49,807 bases of DNA from an uncultured Bacteroidales bacterium (GCA_902776455.1 CACYQI010000012.1:1-49807); one strand, 5' to 3'; shown: positions 8,499 through 16,319, counted from the first letter of the stretch. Made by a program: numbers and translations. The notes: generated from the letters alone by a model not told the origin.

Positions 8499-8516
8499 TG
8501 TCCGAATAGCACGGAT

Positions 8517-9863
8517 ATGGCACAACAATTCTGCATAAAATGGATGCCGATAGGCATTGCCACAGTCCTTCACTTCCTGGTGGACGGGCTTTGTGTGTGC
8601 ATGCTGTTTCTGATGGCTCCAAGGCAGTACGGCGCCATGGACGTGACGGCGATGTTCCTCACCTATAACGTGCTGGCTTTCATGACACAGCCTTTCACGG
8701 GCTGGTGGGTTGACCGTCTGCGCAAACGACATACGGCCCTCGTCGTTGCTGCTGGCTTTCTGACCTTGGCTGTATTGCTGCAGGCGGCCGTTGTTCCCTT
8801 TTCCTACTCTTCACCCCTTCTTGCCTTTGCCTCTGCAATACTGCTGGGCATGGGGAACTCGCTGTTCCATGTGTGGGGAGGCAAGCTGACGGCCACGCTG
8901 TCGGCCAACGACATGAGGGCTTTGGGCATCTTCGTTTCGACAGGTGTCCTCGGGCTGACGCTCGGAGTGCTCTACGCTTCGTGGTGGATGTCGGCTGGGA
9001 TGCTGACGCTCATCATCCTGCTGAGTTGCATATTACCAGAAGTTTGGAGTGAAGAACGAAGAGTGAAGAGTGAAGAATCAGAGTTACATTCTGGTCGGTT
9101 GCTATTATTCTTCACTCTTCGTTCTTCACTCTTCACTCTCCTCGCCATCCTTATCTTCGTCTTTCTGAGGTCGTTTGTGGGCGAAGTGGCTCAGGTAGGA
9201 ATCGACAAGACGTCGCAGGTGCTTCTCCTCTTGGCCATCACGGCGATGCTGGGGAAAGCCTTTGGCGGCTGGGTGGCCCGCTGGTGGGGCATAGGGCCGT
9301 CTATCGTAGTCTGCTTGGGCATCGCTGCCGCGTGTCTGATGTGGAGAGGGGAGGAATGCGTTCCCCTGCTGCCCGTAGTGGCGGGCGTGTTTGCCATCAA
9401 TTGCACCATGCCCATGACTCTTTGCCTGGCTAACCGTCTCTTTCCTTGTCGCGAAGGACTTTCCTTTGGCCTCTTGGCCGCGGTACTCGTGCCCGGCTAC
9501 CTGTTGGCAAAGAACGTGCCCTTCACTTCCGACCACAGCTTCATGCTCTCCGCCCTGCTGCTCACCATTGCCGTAGAGGTGGGGATGCTCCTGTTTATTG
9601 GCGAAAGGAGGCGGAAAGTGCTCATGGGAGCCGTAGCAGTCAACATACTCACCAACGTGCCGCTGAACTACTTCCTGCTGACCTATGACGGCGGCACCGG
9701 GCATCTCATCGCTGGCGAACTGCTGGTGCTGGTGGCGGAAGCGGTGTGGTACTACTTCTTCGTCCGCCAGTGGCAGAAGGCCATCATCTACAGTTTATTA
9801 TGCAACGCCACAAGTTTCCTCTTTGGCGTTCTCCTGCAATACATTATTATTTACTCACTTTAA
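8517..9863 (+). CDS. MFS transporter
   Basis: A 448-residue inner-membrane protein with about twelve hydrophobic segments and the short charged loop VDRLRKRHT (65-73) typical of the loop between helices 2 and 3 in the major facilitator superfamily. The start at 8517 was chosen because the promoter lies just upstream and MAQQFCIKWMP leads directly into helix 1. The substrate is unknown; position next to an alpha-galactosidase hints at sugar but proves nothing. The central cytoplasmic loop between helices 6 and 7 (residues about 176-205) is encoded by an inverted GAGTGAAGA-type repeat (9047-9138), inserted in frame. Usual family length is near 400-420, so the insert explains the excess. Confidence 0.85.
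   Translation: MAQQFCIKWMPIGIATVLHFLVDGLCVCMLFLMAPRQYGAMDVTAMFLTYNVLAFMTQPFTGWWVDRLRKRHTALVVAAGFLTLAVLLQAAVVPFSYSSPLLAFASAILLGMGNSLFHVWGGKLTATLSANDMRALGIFVSTGVLGLTLGVLYASWWMSAGMLTLIILLSCILPEVWSEERRVKSEESELHSGRLLLFFTLRSSLFTLLAILIFVFLRSFVGEVAQVGIDKTSQVLLLLAITAMLGKAFGGWVARWWGIGPSIVVCLGIAAACLMWRGEECVPLLPVVAGVFAINCTMPMTLCLANRLFPCREGLSFGLLAAVLVPGYLLAKNVPFTSDHSFMLSALLLTIAVEVGMLLFIGERRRKVLMGAVAVNILTNVPLNYFLLTYDGGTGHLIAGELLVLVAEAVWYYFFVRQWQKAIIYSLLCNATSFLFGVLLQYIIIYSL
9047..9138. repeat. GTGAAGA inverted repeat inside MFS gene
   Basis: GAGTGAAGAACGAAGAGTGA and following GAGTGAAGAAT words (9047-9078) are mirrored by ATTCTTCACTCTTCGTTCTT and following words (about 9106-9137). Similar GTGAAGAGTGAAGAG words occur in intergenic DNA at about 25185-25200. 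The insert is translated without interrupting the frame. Confidence 0.8.
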
Positions 9864-9876
9864 TTCAAGTTAACCT

Positions 9877-10383
9877 ATGACTATTAATTCATTAGACGTT
9901 GCCCCCATCAGCCGCCGCGAGCGAGAGCAATGGGAACAGTACTACAGGCAACAACAGGAACAACAGCAAGGGCAGCAGTTGGAAGTGCAGCAGCTGGACG
10001 AGAAGACGCTGAAGAAAAAGGCCAAAGCCGAAAAGAACGTGGCCAAAACCCAAAAGAAGGCCGAAAAGGCACAGCTGAAGGCCGAGAAGGCAAAGAAGCA
10101 GGTGGAGAAGGCACAGCAGAAGTCGGAGAAGGCACAGAAGCAGGCTCAAAAAGCTCAGAAGGACGTGGAAAAGGCTCAGAAGGAACTGGAGAAGTTCATG
10201 CAGCCGATAGCGAAAGAGGCATCTGCCACGTCCGTCCAGACCGTCGCCACCGTTCAGGTGCCCGAAGGTCCTGCCGTCGAGACCGCAAGCATGCCCACAG
10301 GCATCGTCCTGAGCGTCTGCGCTTCTCTCTTGGTATGCTTCGGCTCAGCATGGCTCTATCGCCGCACAGTCAGCATGAAGTAA
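9877..10383 (+). CDS. coiled-coil protein with C-terminal membrane anchor
   Basis: A 168-residue protein of unknown function. Residues about 17-38 are Gln-rich. Residues about 42-110 are an uninterrupted Lys/Glu/Ala/Gln coiled coil built from about nine near-repeats of the heptad-like unit KAEKAQ(K/Q)Q. Residues about 143-160 (GIVLSVCASLLVCFGSAWLY) form one transmembrane helix followed by RRTVSMK, so the coil would face the cytoplasm with a tail anchor. There is no signal peptide. It begins 14 bases after the MFS stop, so the two are probably co-transcribed. It could act as a scaffold or spacer, but no family is recognised. Low sequence complexity means similarity searches will be noisy. Confidence 0.75.
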   Translation: MTINSLDVAPISRREREQWEQYYRQQQEQQQGQQLEVQQLDEKTLKKKAKAEKNVAKTQKKAEKAQLKAEKAKKQVEKAQQKSEKAQKQAQKAQKDVEKAQKELEKFMQPIAKEASATSVQTVATVQVPEGPAVETASMPTGIVLSVCASLLVCFGSAWLYRRTVSMK

Positions 10384-10398
10384 AAGGCTCGTCGAAAC

Positions 10399-10545
10399 CC
10401 GATGCCAGCCTCTCCAAAATTTCCTCCAGCCTCTCCCCAACCCTCTCCGAAGCCTCTCCCCAATCCTCTCCGAAGGAGAGGGGGAAGTCCTTCCCTTTAG
10501 GGGAGGATTTAGGAGAGGCTGGGGGGACGTTGGGGAGAGGTTTGT
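10399..10545. repeat. C-rich palindrome cluster
   Basis: Four to five CTCTCC/GGAGAGG words in both orientations (CTCTCCCCAACCCTCTCCGA, CTCTCCGAAGGAGAGGGGGA, TTTAGGGGAGGATTTAGGAG) able to form nested hairpins. It lies immediately after the coiled-coil gene and might terminate it. Confidence 0.7.
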
Positions 10546-10629
10546 GCGTTCTTTTGTGTGTGGTGTTCTCCCGAAAACTCTTGACAGGATTTTGTGCCTC
10601 TTCACGCTGAAATCCTTGTCGCTCTATGC

Positions 10630-10935
10630 CGTCTTTTTCAACACTCCACGGAGAGTTGGCCAATTCAACGTGGAGTGTTGACTTTTCCTCCACGTTAACT
10701 TTCAATTCTCCATTTTCAATTTTCAACTTTAATCTTTGTTCTGTTTAACGGCACTATGTGCCGTCCTGACACTTTTTTAACTCTCCTTCGCCAAATGCCC
10801 CTTTGTAATCCGTTGATTATCAGTGGCGATTAAAAATAAGCCCTTTTTCTGCTCTCGGTGGACCAAAGTGCCACAGAAGCAAAAAAAGCCCGTCAAATCG
10901 CGTCGCAATGCGAAAAGTTTTGACAAATCACTTTG
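10630..10935. repeat. 300-bp dispersed repeat, copy 1
   Basis: This block aligns along its length with 40040-40340 in the same orientation (about three quarters identical by eye). Shared landmarks in order are CAACACTCCACG, TCCTCCACGTTAACTTTC, TTGTTCTGT, a GCCGTC-closing hairpin, CCTTTGTAA, TTGATTATCA, CCAAAGTGCCAC, and CGCGTCGCA followed by GAAAAG. A perfect 12-bp inverted repeat (CAACACTCCACG at 10639-10650, CGTGGAGTGTTG at 10669-10680) opens it. The hairpin at 10748-10764 differs from its counterpart by a compensatory change. Confidence 0.7.
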
Positions 10936-11020
10936 CCTCTTTTCGTCTTCTCTTCAAGTGGAAAGGGTAGGGGAGGAGTGCCGTCGGGCTTCATTCCATT
11001 TTATGTCGTCCTGTATATAA

Positions 11021-11190
11021 GCACCGACGGTGCGAGAGAACACAGACGGGGGTGCAACCCCCGGAACAGGTTCGTCAAACAATCCTAAGCCCTGGAAGGG
11101 CGACAGAATATATAAAAAGTTCAGTAACAACTTGCTTATGTCTCTGTCGTCCCCTTCGGGACTTTCGTTGTCGTTGCGCAATTACCGGGG
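11021..11190. repeat. multi-hairpin repeat, copy B
   Basis: Contains GCACCGACGGTGC, CAGACGGGGGTGCAACCCCC, CCCTGGAAGGG and GTCCCCTTCGGGAC hairpins in series, then CAATTACCGGGG. The same order is seen at 786-1040 (copy A, interrupted) and 39841-39935 (copy C, 5' part only). It ends about 50 bp before the rarA promoter. Confidence 0.75.
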
Positions 11191-11240
11191 AATCCTATTT
11201 GCGCAACTGCCACTTATCCTACACAAAATGCGAAGGTTTC

Positions 11241-11271
11241 TTTGCAGTTAGCGATTCTTTTCGTAACTTTG
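11241..11271 (+). promoter_or_regulatory. rarA promoter, almost leaderless
   Basis: TTTG (11241-11244), 19 bases, then TAACTTTG (11264-11271): an exact Bacteroidota promoter. The ATG at 11280 follows the -7 box by 8 bases, so the transcript should start at or within a base or two of the start codon. Confidence 0.75.
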
Positions 11272-11279
11272 CAGGCGAT

Positions 11280-12560
11280 ATGCAGCCATTAGCAGAAAGA
11301 ATGCGTCCGTTGACGCTGGACAACTACATCGGGCAGCAGCATCTGGTGGGGCCGGGTGCTGTGCTGCGAAGGATGGTGGAGAGCGGCCACATCAGCAGCT
11401 TCATCCTCTGGGGACCGCCAGGGGTGGGGAAGACTACGCTTGCCAGCATCATCGCCCGCAAGCTGGACGTGCCATTCTTTACCCTCAGCGCCGTGACAAG
11501 CGGCGTGAAGGACGTGCGCGACATCATCGAGAAGGCCCGCTCCTCGCGCTTCTTCAGTCAGAACAGCCCCATACTCTTCATCGACGAAATACACCGCTTC
11601 TCCAAGTCGCAGCAGGACTCGCTGCTCGGTGCCGTGGAGCAGGGAGTCGTCACCCTCATCGGCGCAACGACGGAGAACCCCTCCTTCGAAGTGATTCGTC
11701 CCCTGCTCTCCCGATGCCAAGTCTATACGCTTCAGCCCTTGGGACAGGAGGACCTCATGCACCTCGCCCACTATGCCGTGGAGCACGACGTCGAGCTCAA
11801 CAAGCGCACTTTCCTCTTCAAGGAGACAGGTGCCCTGATGCGTTTCAGCGGCGGCGACGCACGGAAGTTGCTCAACATCCTGGAGCTTGTCTTTGAGTCG
11901 GCCGCCGAAGAGGGCGACATCGAAGTGACGGATGCCGTCGTGACGGAGCTTCTTCAGCAGAACCCTCTGGCCTACGACAAGGACGGCGAAATGCACTACG
12001 ACATCATCTCGGCCTTCATCAAGAGCATCCGCGGCAGCGACCCCGACGCCGCCATCTATTGGCTTGCCCGCATGATCGAGGGAGGAGAGGACCCTGCCTT
12101 CATCGCCCGCAGGCTCGTCATCAGCGCAAGCGAGGACATCGGACTTGCCAATCCCAACGCCCTCCTGTTGGCCAACGCCGCTTTCGACGCTGTGATGAAA
12201 ATCGGTTGGCCAGAAGGTCGAATCCCCTTGGCTGAGGCCGCCGTCTATCTCGCCGCAAGTCCGAAGAGCAACTCGGCTTATATGGCCATCAACAACGCCT
12301 TGCAGAATGTTCAGCAGACTGGCAATCAGCCCGTTCCGCTCCACCTTCGCAACGCTCCGACAGGACTGATGAAGGAACTCGGCTACGGCAAGGAATACAA
12401 GTATGCGCACGACTTCGAAGGACACTTCGTGCGCCAGCAGTACCTCCCCGACGAGCTTCAGGGACAGCACTTCTGGCAGCCGCAGAGCAATCCAGCTGAG
12501 GACAAGCTTCGTGCCCAAATGGAGAAGTGCTGGGGGAAAAGGGGAGAAATTGAAAATTGA
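11280..12560 (+). CDS. rarA: replication-associated recombination protein A (AAA+ ATPase)
   Basis: A 426-residue cytoplasmic ATPase of the RarA/MgsA/WRNIP1 family, acting on stalled replication forks. Visible motifs are Walker A GPPGVGKT (45-52), Walker B LFIDEIH (99-105), sensor 1 GATTENP (128-134) and an arginine-finger SRC (144-146). The remainder covers the lid and tetramerisation domain (IKSIRGSDPDAAIYWLARMI region near 240-260). The start at 11280 gives the canonical MQPLAERMRP opening; longer frames start upstream of the promoter and read a repeat. The final residues (RGEIEN) and the stop codon lie in a GTTGAAA-type repeat, as in the sirtuin gene. Confidence 0.96.
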   Translation: MQPLAERMRPLTLDNYIGQQHLVGPGAVLRRMVESGHISSFILWGPPGVGKTTLASIIARKLDVPFFTLSAVTSGVKDVRDIIEKARSSRFFSQNSPILFIDEIHRFSKSQQDSLLGAVEQGVVTLIGATTENPSFEVIRPLLSRCQVYTLQPLGQEDLMHLAHYAVEHDVELNKRTFLFKETGALMRFSGGDARKLLNILELVFESAAEEGDIEVTDAVVTELLQQNPLAYDKDGEMHYDIISAFIKSIRGSDPDAAIYWLARMIEGGEDPAFIARRLVISASEDIGLANPNALLLANAAFDAVMKIGWPEGRIPLAEAAVYLAASPKSNSAYMAINNALQNVQQTGNQPVPLHLRNAPTGLMKELGYGKEYKYAHDFEGHFVRQQYLPDELQGQHFWQPQSNPAEDKLRAQMEKCWGKRGEIEN

Positions 12561-12655
12561 AAGTTGAAAAGACCCCCTAACCCCCTTTAGGGGGAATAGC
12601 TCCCTCTCCCACGGGAGAGGGTTGGTGAGAGGCTGAAAATTGAAAATTGAAAGGA
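12561..12655. repeat. short mosaic of C-rich and GTTGAAA repeats
   Basis: Holds GTTGAAAATTGAAAG words, one CCCCCTAACCCCCTTTAGGGGG palindrome (about 12573-12595), one CTCTCCCACGGGAGAGG palindrome (about 12603-12620), then GAAAATTGAAAATTGAAAGG. The last word also supplies a purine-rich stretch directly ahead of the next start codon. Confidence 0.7.
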
Positions 12656-12856
12656 ATGAGCGACGGGAATTTCAACAGGGCATTGCTTCCATCCACGCCC
12701 TACAGAAGCGGCTACAGGATGGGCCTCCTGCAAGCGAAAAGCAAGGCTGTCAAGGCTCTGCAACTTGCCTTGGAACAGGCACAGCCCCCTTTGCCGAAAG
12801 GACAAAGGGAGACGATAGCGGCAGACTTCGAACGGATGCTTAACCTTGAAGGTTGA
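12656..12856 (+). CDS. small conserved-looking protein (66 residues)
   Basis: A 66-residue protein beginning MSDGNFNRALLPSTPYRSGY. The FNRALLP..YxSG opening followed by a helical, Lys/Ala-rich region resembles small hypothetical proteins common in Bacteroidales; this is recollection, not a search. No signal peptide or membrane segment is seen. AAAGGA ends two bases before the ATG. Its 3' end overlaps the convergent lipid kinase gene by 17 bp. Function is unknown. Confidence 0.6.
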   Translation: MSDGNFNRALLPSTPYRSGYRMGLLQAKSKAVKALQLALEQAQPPLPKGQRETIAADFERMLNLEG

Positions 12857-13730
12857 CCACGACGCGGATTCCCTTCGGGACAATTCTTATGTCCAGCTCT
12901 TTGCCTGCTTCCTTCGGGTCGCCGTCGAAATGAATCACTCCAGGGGCCGACCTCTTGATGTGCAGATGTCTGCAACGGAAAGAGCGCACATGGCAGTTGC
13001 GCGTAATGGTCTTCTTGAAGAGCTGCAGCGCAATCTTCGGCGAAGCAAGCAACGGAAAGGGTTCCAGCAACGTCACGTCCAACAGGCCGTCACTCATGCT
13101 GGCATGCGGAGCAATATAGGCATTGTTGCCATATTGGCTGGCATTGGCACAGGCTATGAGGAATGCCTTGTAGGTCATGCTCTTGCCGTCTGCCGTTATT
13201 TCGTAAGTGTCGGACTTGTACTTCAGCCCCACCTCGATGGTGTTCTTGATGTAAGTGCGCAGGCCTCTGCGTCCAGCTCTGGCAAAGCGGTCGCTGATGA
13301 TAGCATCAAAGCCTACACCGCATACACAGAAGAAAGGCTGCTCGTCAACCATGCCGTAATCGAGCTGTTCGAGGTGGCAGTCAGACAGAACTTTCAGCGC
13401 ACCATTGGGATTCATCGGGATATGAAGGTGCCGGGCTAGGCCGTTGCCGCTGCCGCAGGGAATGATGCCGAGTGCCGTCTCTGTATGCAACAAGCCTCGA
13501 GCCACCTCGTTGACCGTGCCGTCGCCACCTACAGCCACAACGATGTCCACACCCTCCTTTGCCGCTCTCTTTGCAATCTCCATTGCATGGCCGCGATGCT
13601 CCGTCTGGCAAATTGACCATTCGAAGCGTCGCTCGTCAAGATACTTTGGGATAAGGTCTAAGATGCGCTTCTTGTTCGACGTCCCCGAAATAGGGTTTAC
13701 GATGAATCGTATATTTGTCCGGTTTTCCAT
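12840..13730 (-). CDS. diacylglycerol/sphingoid lipid kinase family protein
   Basis: A 296-residue enzyme of the DAGK catalytic family (YegS/BmrU/DgkB-like), which phosphorylates lipid hydroxyls with ATP at the inner membrane face. Motifs are the N-terminal NPISG (12-16), the nucleotide-binding GGDGT (68-72) and GSGNGLAR (93-100), and the C-terminal DGLLDV and FDGDP segments that shape the active site. Members act on diacylglycerol, phosphatidylglycerol or sphingoid bases. Because the divergent neighbour is serine palmitoyltransferase, a sphingoid or ceramide substrate is a reasonable inference. A TACCTTTG box lies 11 bases upstream of the start. Confidence 0.92.
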   Translation of the reverse strand: MENRTNIRFIVNPISGTSNKKRILDLIPKYLDERRFEWSICQTEHRGHAMEIAKRAAKEGVDIVVAVGGDGTVNEVARGLLHTETALGIIPCGSGNGLARHLHIPMNPNGALKVLSDCHLEQLDYGMVDEQPFFCVCGVGFDAIISDRFARAGRRGLRTYIKNTIEVGLKYKSDTYEITADGKSMTYKAFLIACANASQYGNNAYIAPHASMSDGLLDVTLLEPFPLLASPKIALQLFKKTITRNCHVRSFRCRHLHIKRSAPGVIHFDGDPKEAGKELDIRIVPKGIRVVVNLQG

Positions 13731-13741
13731 AATTCCGCGTG

Positions 13742-13749
13742 CAAAGGTA
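13742..13749 (-). promoter_or_regulatory. -7 box of the lipid kinase promoter
   Basis: TACCTTTG on the minus strand, 11 bases from the ATG, giving a near-leaderless transcript. No convincing -33 element is seen. A run of alternating AT (13776-13798) lies further upstream, between this promoter and that of the divergent spt gene. Confidence 0.55.
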
Positions 13750-13830
13750 TGGAAAAAAGTTCATTTTACCCACATATTATATATATATATATATATATTT
13801 AGACGTGTAAGGGCAAAAAAAACGTTTCCT

Positions 13831-13864
13831 TTTGTGGTTAATTCCAATTTTCTTTGTACCTTTG
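13831..13864 (+). promoter_or_regulatory. spt promoter
   Basis: TTTG (13831-13834) and TACCTTTG (13857-13864), 22 bases apart. The ATG at 13886 is 21 bases beyond the -7 box, which excludes the upstream in-frame start. Confidence 0.65.
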
Positions 13865-13885
13865 CACAACTTTTTTATAAACAAT

Positions 13886-15070
13886 ATGGGATTATTACAA
13901 GAGAAATGTGCGCAGTACACCCTCCCACAGGAGTTCATGCGTCAGGGTATTTACCCTTATTTTCGTGAAATTGAAGGTAAGCAGGGCACCGAAGTGATAA
14001 TGGAAGGTCGCAGGGTGTTGATGTTCGGTTCAAACGCATATACCGGCTTGACTGGCGACCAGCGTATCATCGATGCAGGTTGTGCAGCCATGCAGAAATA
14101 TGGCAGCGGATGCGCAGGCAGCCGCTTCCTCAACGGTACACTCGACATTCATGTCCAGCTCGAAAAGGAACTCGCCGAATTTGTCGGCAAGGACGAAGCC
14201 CTCTGCTTTGCTACAGGCTTCACCGTTAACAGCGGTGTCATCAGTCAGGTGGTTGACCGCAATGACTACGTCATCTGCGACGACCGCGACCATGCAAGTA
14301 TCGTGGACGGACGTCGTCTTAGCTTCGCCACGCAGCTCAAGTTCAAGCACAACGACATGGAAGACCTCGAGAGGCAGCTCCAGAGGTGCGAGCCAGACCG
14401 TATCAAGCTCATCGTGGTCGATGGCGTGTTCAGCATGGAAGGCGACCTCTGCAAACTGCCCGAGATTATCGAACTGAAGAAGAAGTACAATGCCACTGTC
14501 ATGGTCGACGAAGCACATGGTATCGGCGTGTTCGGCAGGCAGGGTCGCGGCGTTTGCGACCACTTCGGCCTGACCAAGGACGTTGACCTCATTATGGGCA
14601 CCTTCTCGAAGAGCCTCGCCTCTATCGGAGGCTTCATTGCTGCCGACAGTTGCGTCATCAACTGGCTTCGCCACACTGTCCGCACCTATATCTTCAGTGC
14701 CAGCTGCACGCCTGCGGCTACGGCTGCGGCCCGCGAGGCACTGCATATCATCCAGCAAGAACCGGAGCGTTTGGAGGCACTTTGGAACGTCACCAACTAC
14801 GCGCTGAAACGCTTCCGCGAAGAAGGCTTCGAGATTGGCGACACCGAAAGCCCCATTATCCCCCTCTATGTGCGCGACACAGACAAGACCTTCCAGGCTG
14901 TAGCCAAGGCATTCAACGAGGGCGTCTTCATCAATCCCGTCATTCCGCCCGCTTGTGCCCCGCAGGACACGCTCGTCCGCTACGCGCTCATGGCTAATCA
15001 TACACGCGAACAGGTTGACGAGTCAGTAGAGAAGCTCAAGAAGGTATTCAAAGAACTGGAGATACTCTAA
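13886..15070 (+). CDS. spt: serine palmitoyltransferase (PLP-dependent)
   Basis: A 394-residue PLP enzyme of the alpha-oxoamine synthase family. It condenses L-serine with a fatty acyl-CoA, the first step of sphingolipid synthesis. The N-terminus (MGLLQEKCAQYTLP) and the blocks MFGSNAYTGLTGD, YGSGCAGSRFLNGTLDIH, DEAHG (208-212) and GTFSKSLASIGG closely follow remembered Bacteroides and Prevotella Spt sequences. The Schiff-base lysine should be K242, with D208 and H211 contacting the cofactor. 8-amino-7-oxononanoate synthase (BioF) and 2-amino-3-oxobutyrate CoA ligase are the main alternatives; the N-terminal sequence favours Spt. It is divergent from the lipid kinase, consistent with a shared role in membrane sphingolipids. 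Confidence 0.93.
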   Translation: MGLLQEKCAQYTLPQEFMRQGIYPYFREIEGKQGTEVIMEGRRVLMFGSNAYTGLTGDQRIIDAGCAAMQKYGSGCAGSRFLNGTLDIHVQLEKELAEFVGKDEALCFATGFTVNSGVISQVVDRNDYVICDDRDHASIVDGRRLSFATQLKFKHNDMEDLERQLQRCEPDRIKLIVVDGVFSMEGDLCKLPEIIELKKKYNATVMVDEAHGIGVFGRQGRGVCDHFGLTKDVDLIMGTFSKSLASIGGFIAADSCVINWLRHTVRTYIFSASCTPAATAAAREALHIIQQEPERLEALWNVTNYALKRFREEGFEIGDTESPIIPLYVRDTDKTFQAVAKAFNEGVFINPVIPPACAPQDTLVRYALMANHTREQVDESVEKLKKVFKELEIL

Positions 15071-15104
15071 GCCTGCAGACGCAGTCATAACAATAAAGCG
15101 AACC

Positions 15105-15176
15105 AGCACGAGCTGCACGTTTTTGCCTTTGTCATTAAGATGGAAGTCAATTCGTGAGTTCGTGCTTTCTTTTTAT
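15105..15176 (+). terminator. possible terminator of spt
   Basis: AGCACGA (15105-15111) pairs with TCGTGCT (15160-15166), followed by TTCTTTTTA. The loop is long (48 bases), so this may instead be a member of the ACGAATT/TTCGTG inverted repeat family seen at 27148-27232. Confidence 0.35.
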
Positions 15177-15215
15177 AATATGTAGAACAAACTGTTGAAC
15201 AATTATTTTTAAACC

Positions 15216-16082
15216 ATGAACAGGTATTCCTTCATCCCCAATGCCGCCCTGGCGCTTTGCATGCTTATAGGTCTTGGCGGTTGTGACAAGTCCGCTCCCA
15301 ACAAGCAGGAAACGAAAGTAGTCGTGGAGCAAGAAGCTGTAGCAGAGGCTCCTACAAGCGACATCTTCTTCTACACAAGCCAGCATCGTGCCGACAAGTA
15401 CGTGCCCACCGAAGAGAAAATGGGCTTCGGGTCGCACGTGCAGAGCATCAATCCCAGCGAGTTCAAGGACAACAAGAGCCTGCGCGAAGTGTGGGTCGGT
15501 CCGCAGATTAAGCACATAGCAGAAGGAGCCTTTGCCGGTTGCTCTTCGCTGGAAAAGGTTCACTTCCAGGGAGAAGTGGCTGTCATCAACGACGAAGCAT
15601 TCAGGGACTGCTCCTCGCTTAAGAACCTCCGAGTGGATGTCTATACCATCGGCCTCGATGCCTTCCGCGGTTGCACTTCGCTCGAAACGGCTCGTTTCGG
15701 CGAACACATCTGGTGGATTCGCGACGGAGCCTTTGGCGATTGCCGCAAACTGCGGAGTGTGCTCATGGGCATCACCATGCAGAAGATAGAGGACGGAGCC
15801 TTCGAGGGCTGCACAAGCATCGAGGAGTTCTCCATCCCCAACGACTTCAAGAACCGCATGTTTGGCCTCGTTCCCTCTGCCTCAAAGTGGAAGAAGGTCT
15901 ATCTGCTTAGTACCGAGTACTATGCGATGCCTAAGAACTGTACGCCCCAAAAAGGTTGCACGCTCTATGTCCCCGATGCTTTCCTTGCTCAATATCAGGC
16001 TGATGCCGATTGGATGCAGTTCGGTAGTATCGAGCCGCTCAGTAAGAGCAAGTACTTTACAGCCGAAGGCTTTTGGAAGTAA
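15216..16082 (+). CDS. BspA-type leucine-rich repeat lipoprotein
   Basis: A 288-residue lipoprotein: signal sequence with lipobox LGGC (lipidated C23), a low-complexity stalk (about 24-50), then about five repeats built on the pattern I-x-x-x-A-F-x-x-C-x-S-L (between about 105 and 220). This is the LRR_5/BspA class found in secreted proteins of oral and gut Bacteroidota. The end (YVPDAFLAQYQADADW) is the usual cap of the family. It is probably on the outer membrane; binding partners cannot be read from sequence. A hairpin terminator follows at 16252. Confidence 0.85.
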   Translation: MNRYSFIPNAALALCMLIGLGGCDKSAPNKQETKVVVEQEAVAEAPTSDIFFYTSQHRADKYVPTEEKMGFGSHVQSINPSEFKDNKSLREVWVGPQIKHIAEGAFAGCSSLEKVHFQGEVAVINDEAFRDCSSLKNLRVDVYTIGLDAFRGCTSLETARFGEHIWWIRDGAFGDCRKLRSVLMGITMQKIEDGAFEGCTSIEEFSIPNDFKNRMFGLVPSASKWKKVYLLSTEYYAMPKNCTPQKGCTLYVPDAFLAQYQADADWMQFGSIEPLSKSKYFTAEGFWK

Positions 16083-16251
16083 ATGACGGAGAGGGAGGCA
16101 CAATGCTCTCTTGTGACCTCCCCCTTCGTTCTGACACGCATAAAGGCTCTGCTTGGTCAACAGAGAATCCCTTACCTGAAAGATGACTGGAACGTGATGT
16201 TGAAAGTCTTCCTGCGAGGAACGTCCTCCAACACGACCATAAAAACAAAGT

Positions 16252-16294
16252 CACGATGCATTGGGCTATACTGCTCTATGCATCGTGCTTTTTA
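16252..16294. terminator. bidirectional hairpin terminator
   Basis: CACGATGCA (16252-16260) pairs perfectly with TGCATCGTG (16279-16287), with a CTTTTTAG tract on the right and AAAAACAAAG on the left. It sits between convergent genes (leucine-rich repeat lipoprotein and GtrA) and could serve both. Confidence 0.7.
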
Positions 16295-16319
16295 GTTCTA
16301 TGCTTCTGGATATGAAGAA

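Larger units (their letters stand above)
10384..11279. other. intergenic repeat region
   Basis: An 896-bp stretch without a credible gene. It holds a cluster of C-rich palindromes (about 10420-10545), copy 1 of a repeat of about 300 bp (10630-10935) that recurs at 40040-40340, copy B of the multi-hairpin repeat (11021-11190), and the rarA promoter (11241-11271). Open frames across it read through repeats and show no family features. Confidence 0.75.

Noticed and set aside
8469-8516. Longer N-terminus for the MFS gene
   Set aside because: This start lies upstream of the TAACTTTG promoter box, and the extra residues have no place before helix 1.
9877-10383. TolA-like or histone-like identity for the Lys/Glu/Ala-rich protein
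   Set aside because: Composition resembles TolA's stalk, but the membrane helix is C-terminal and the TolA C-domain is absent.
11289-12518. Long antisense open frame (409 codons) opposite rarA
   Set aside because: It is the complement of a GC-rich gene with clear AAA+ motifs. It shows no family motif, start signal or promoter.
16083-16295. Small frame after the leucine-rich repeat lipoprotein
   Set aside because: It runs through the 16252-16294 terminator and has no conserved-looking features.
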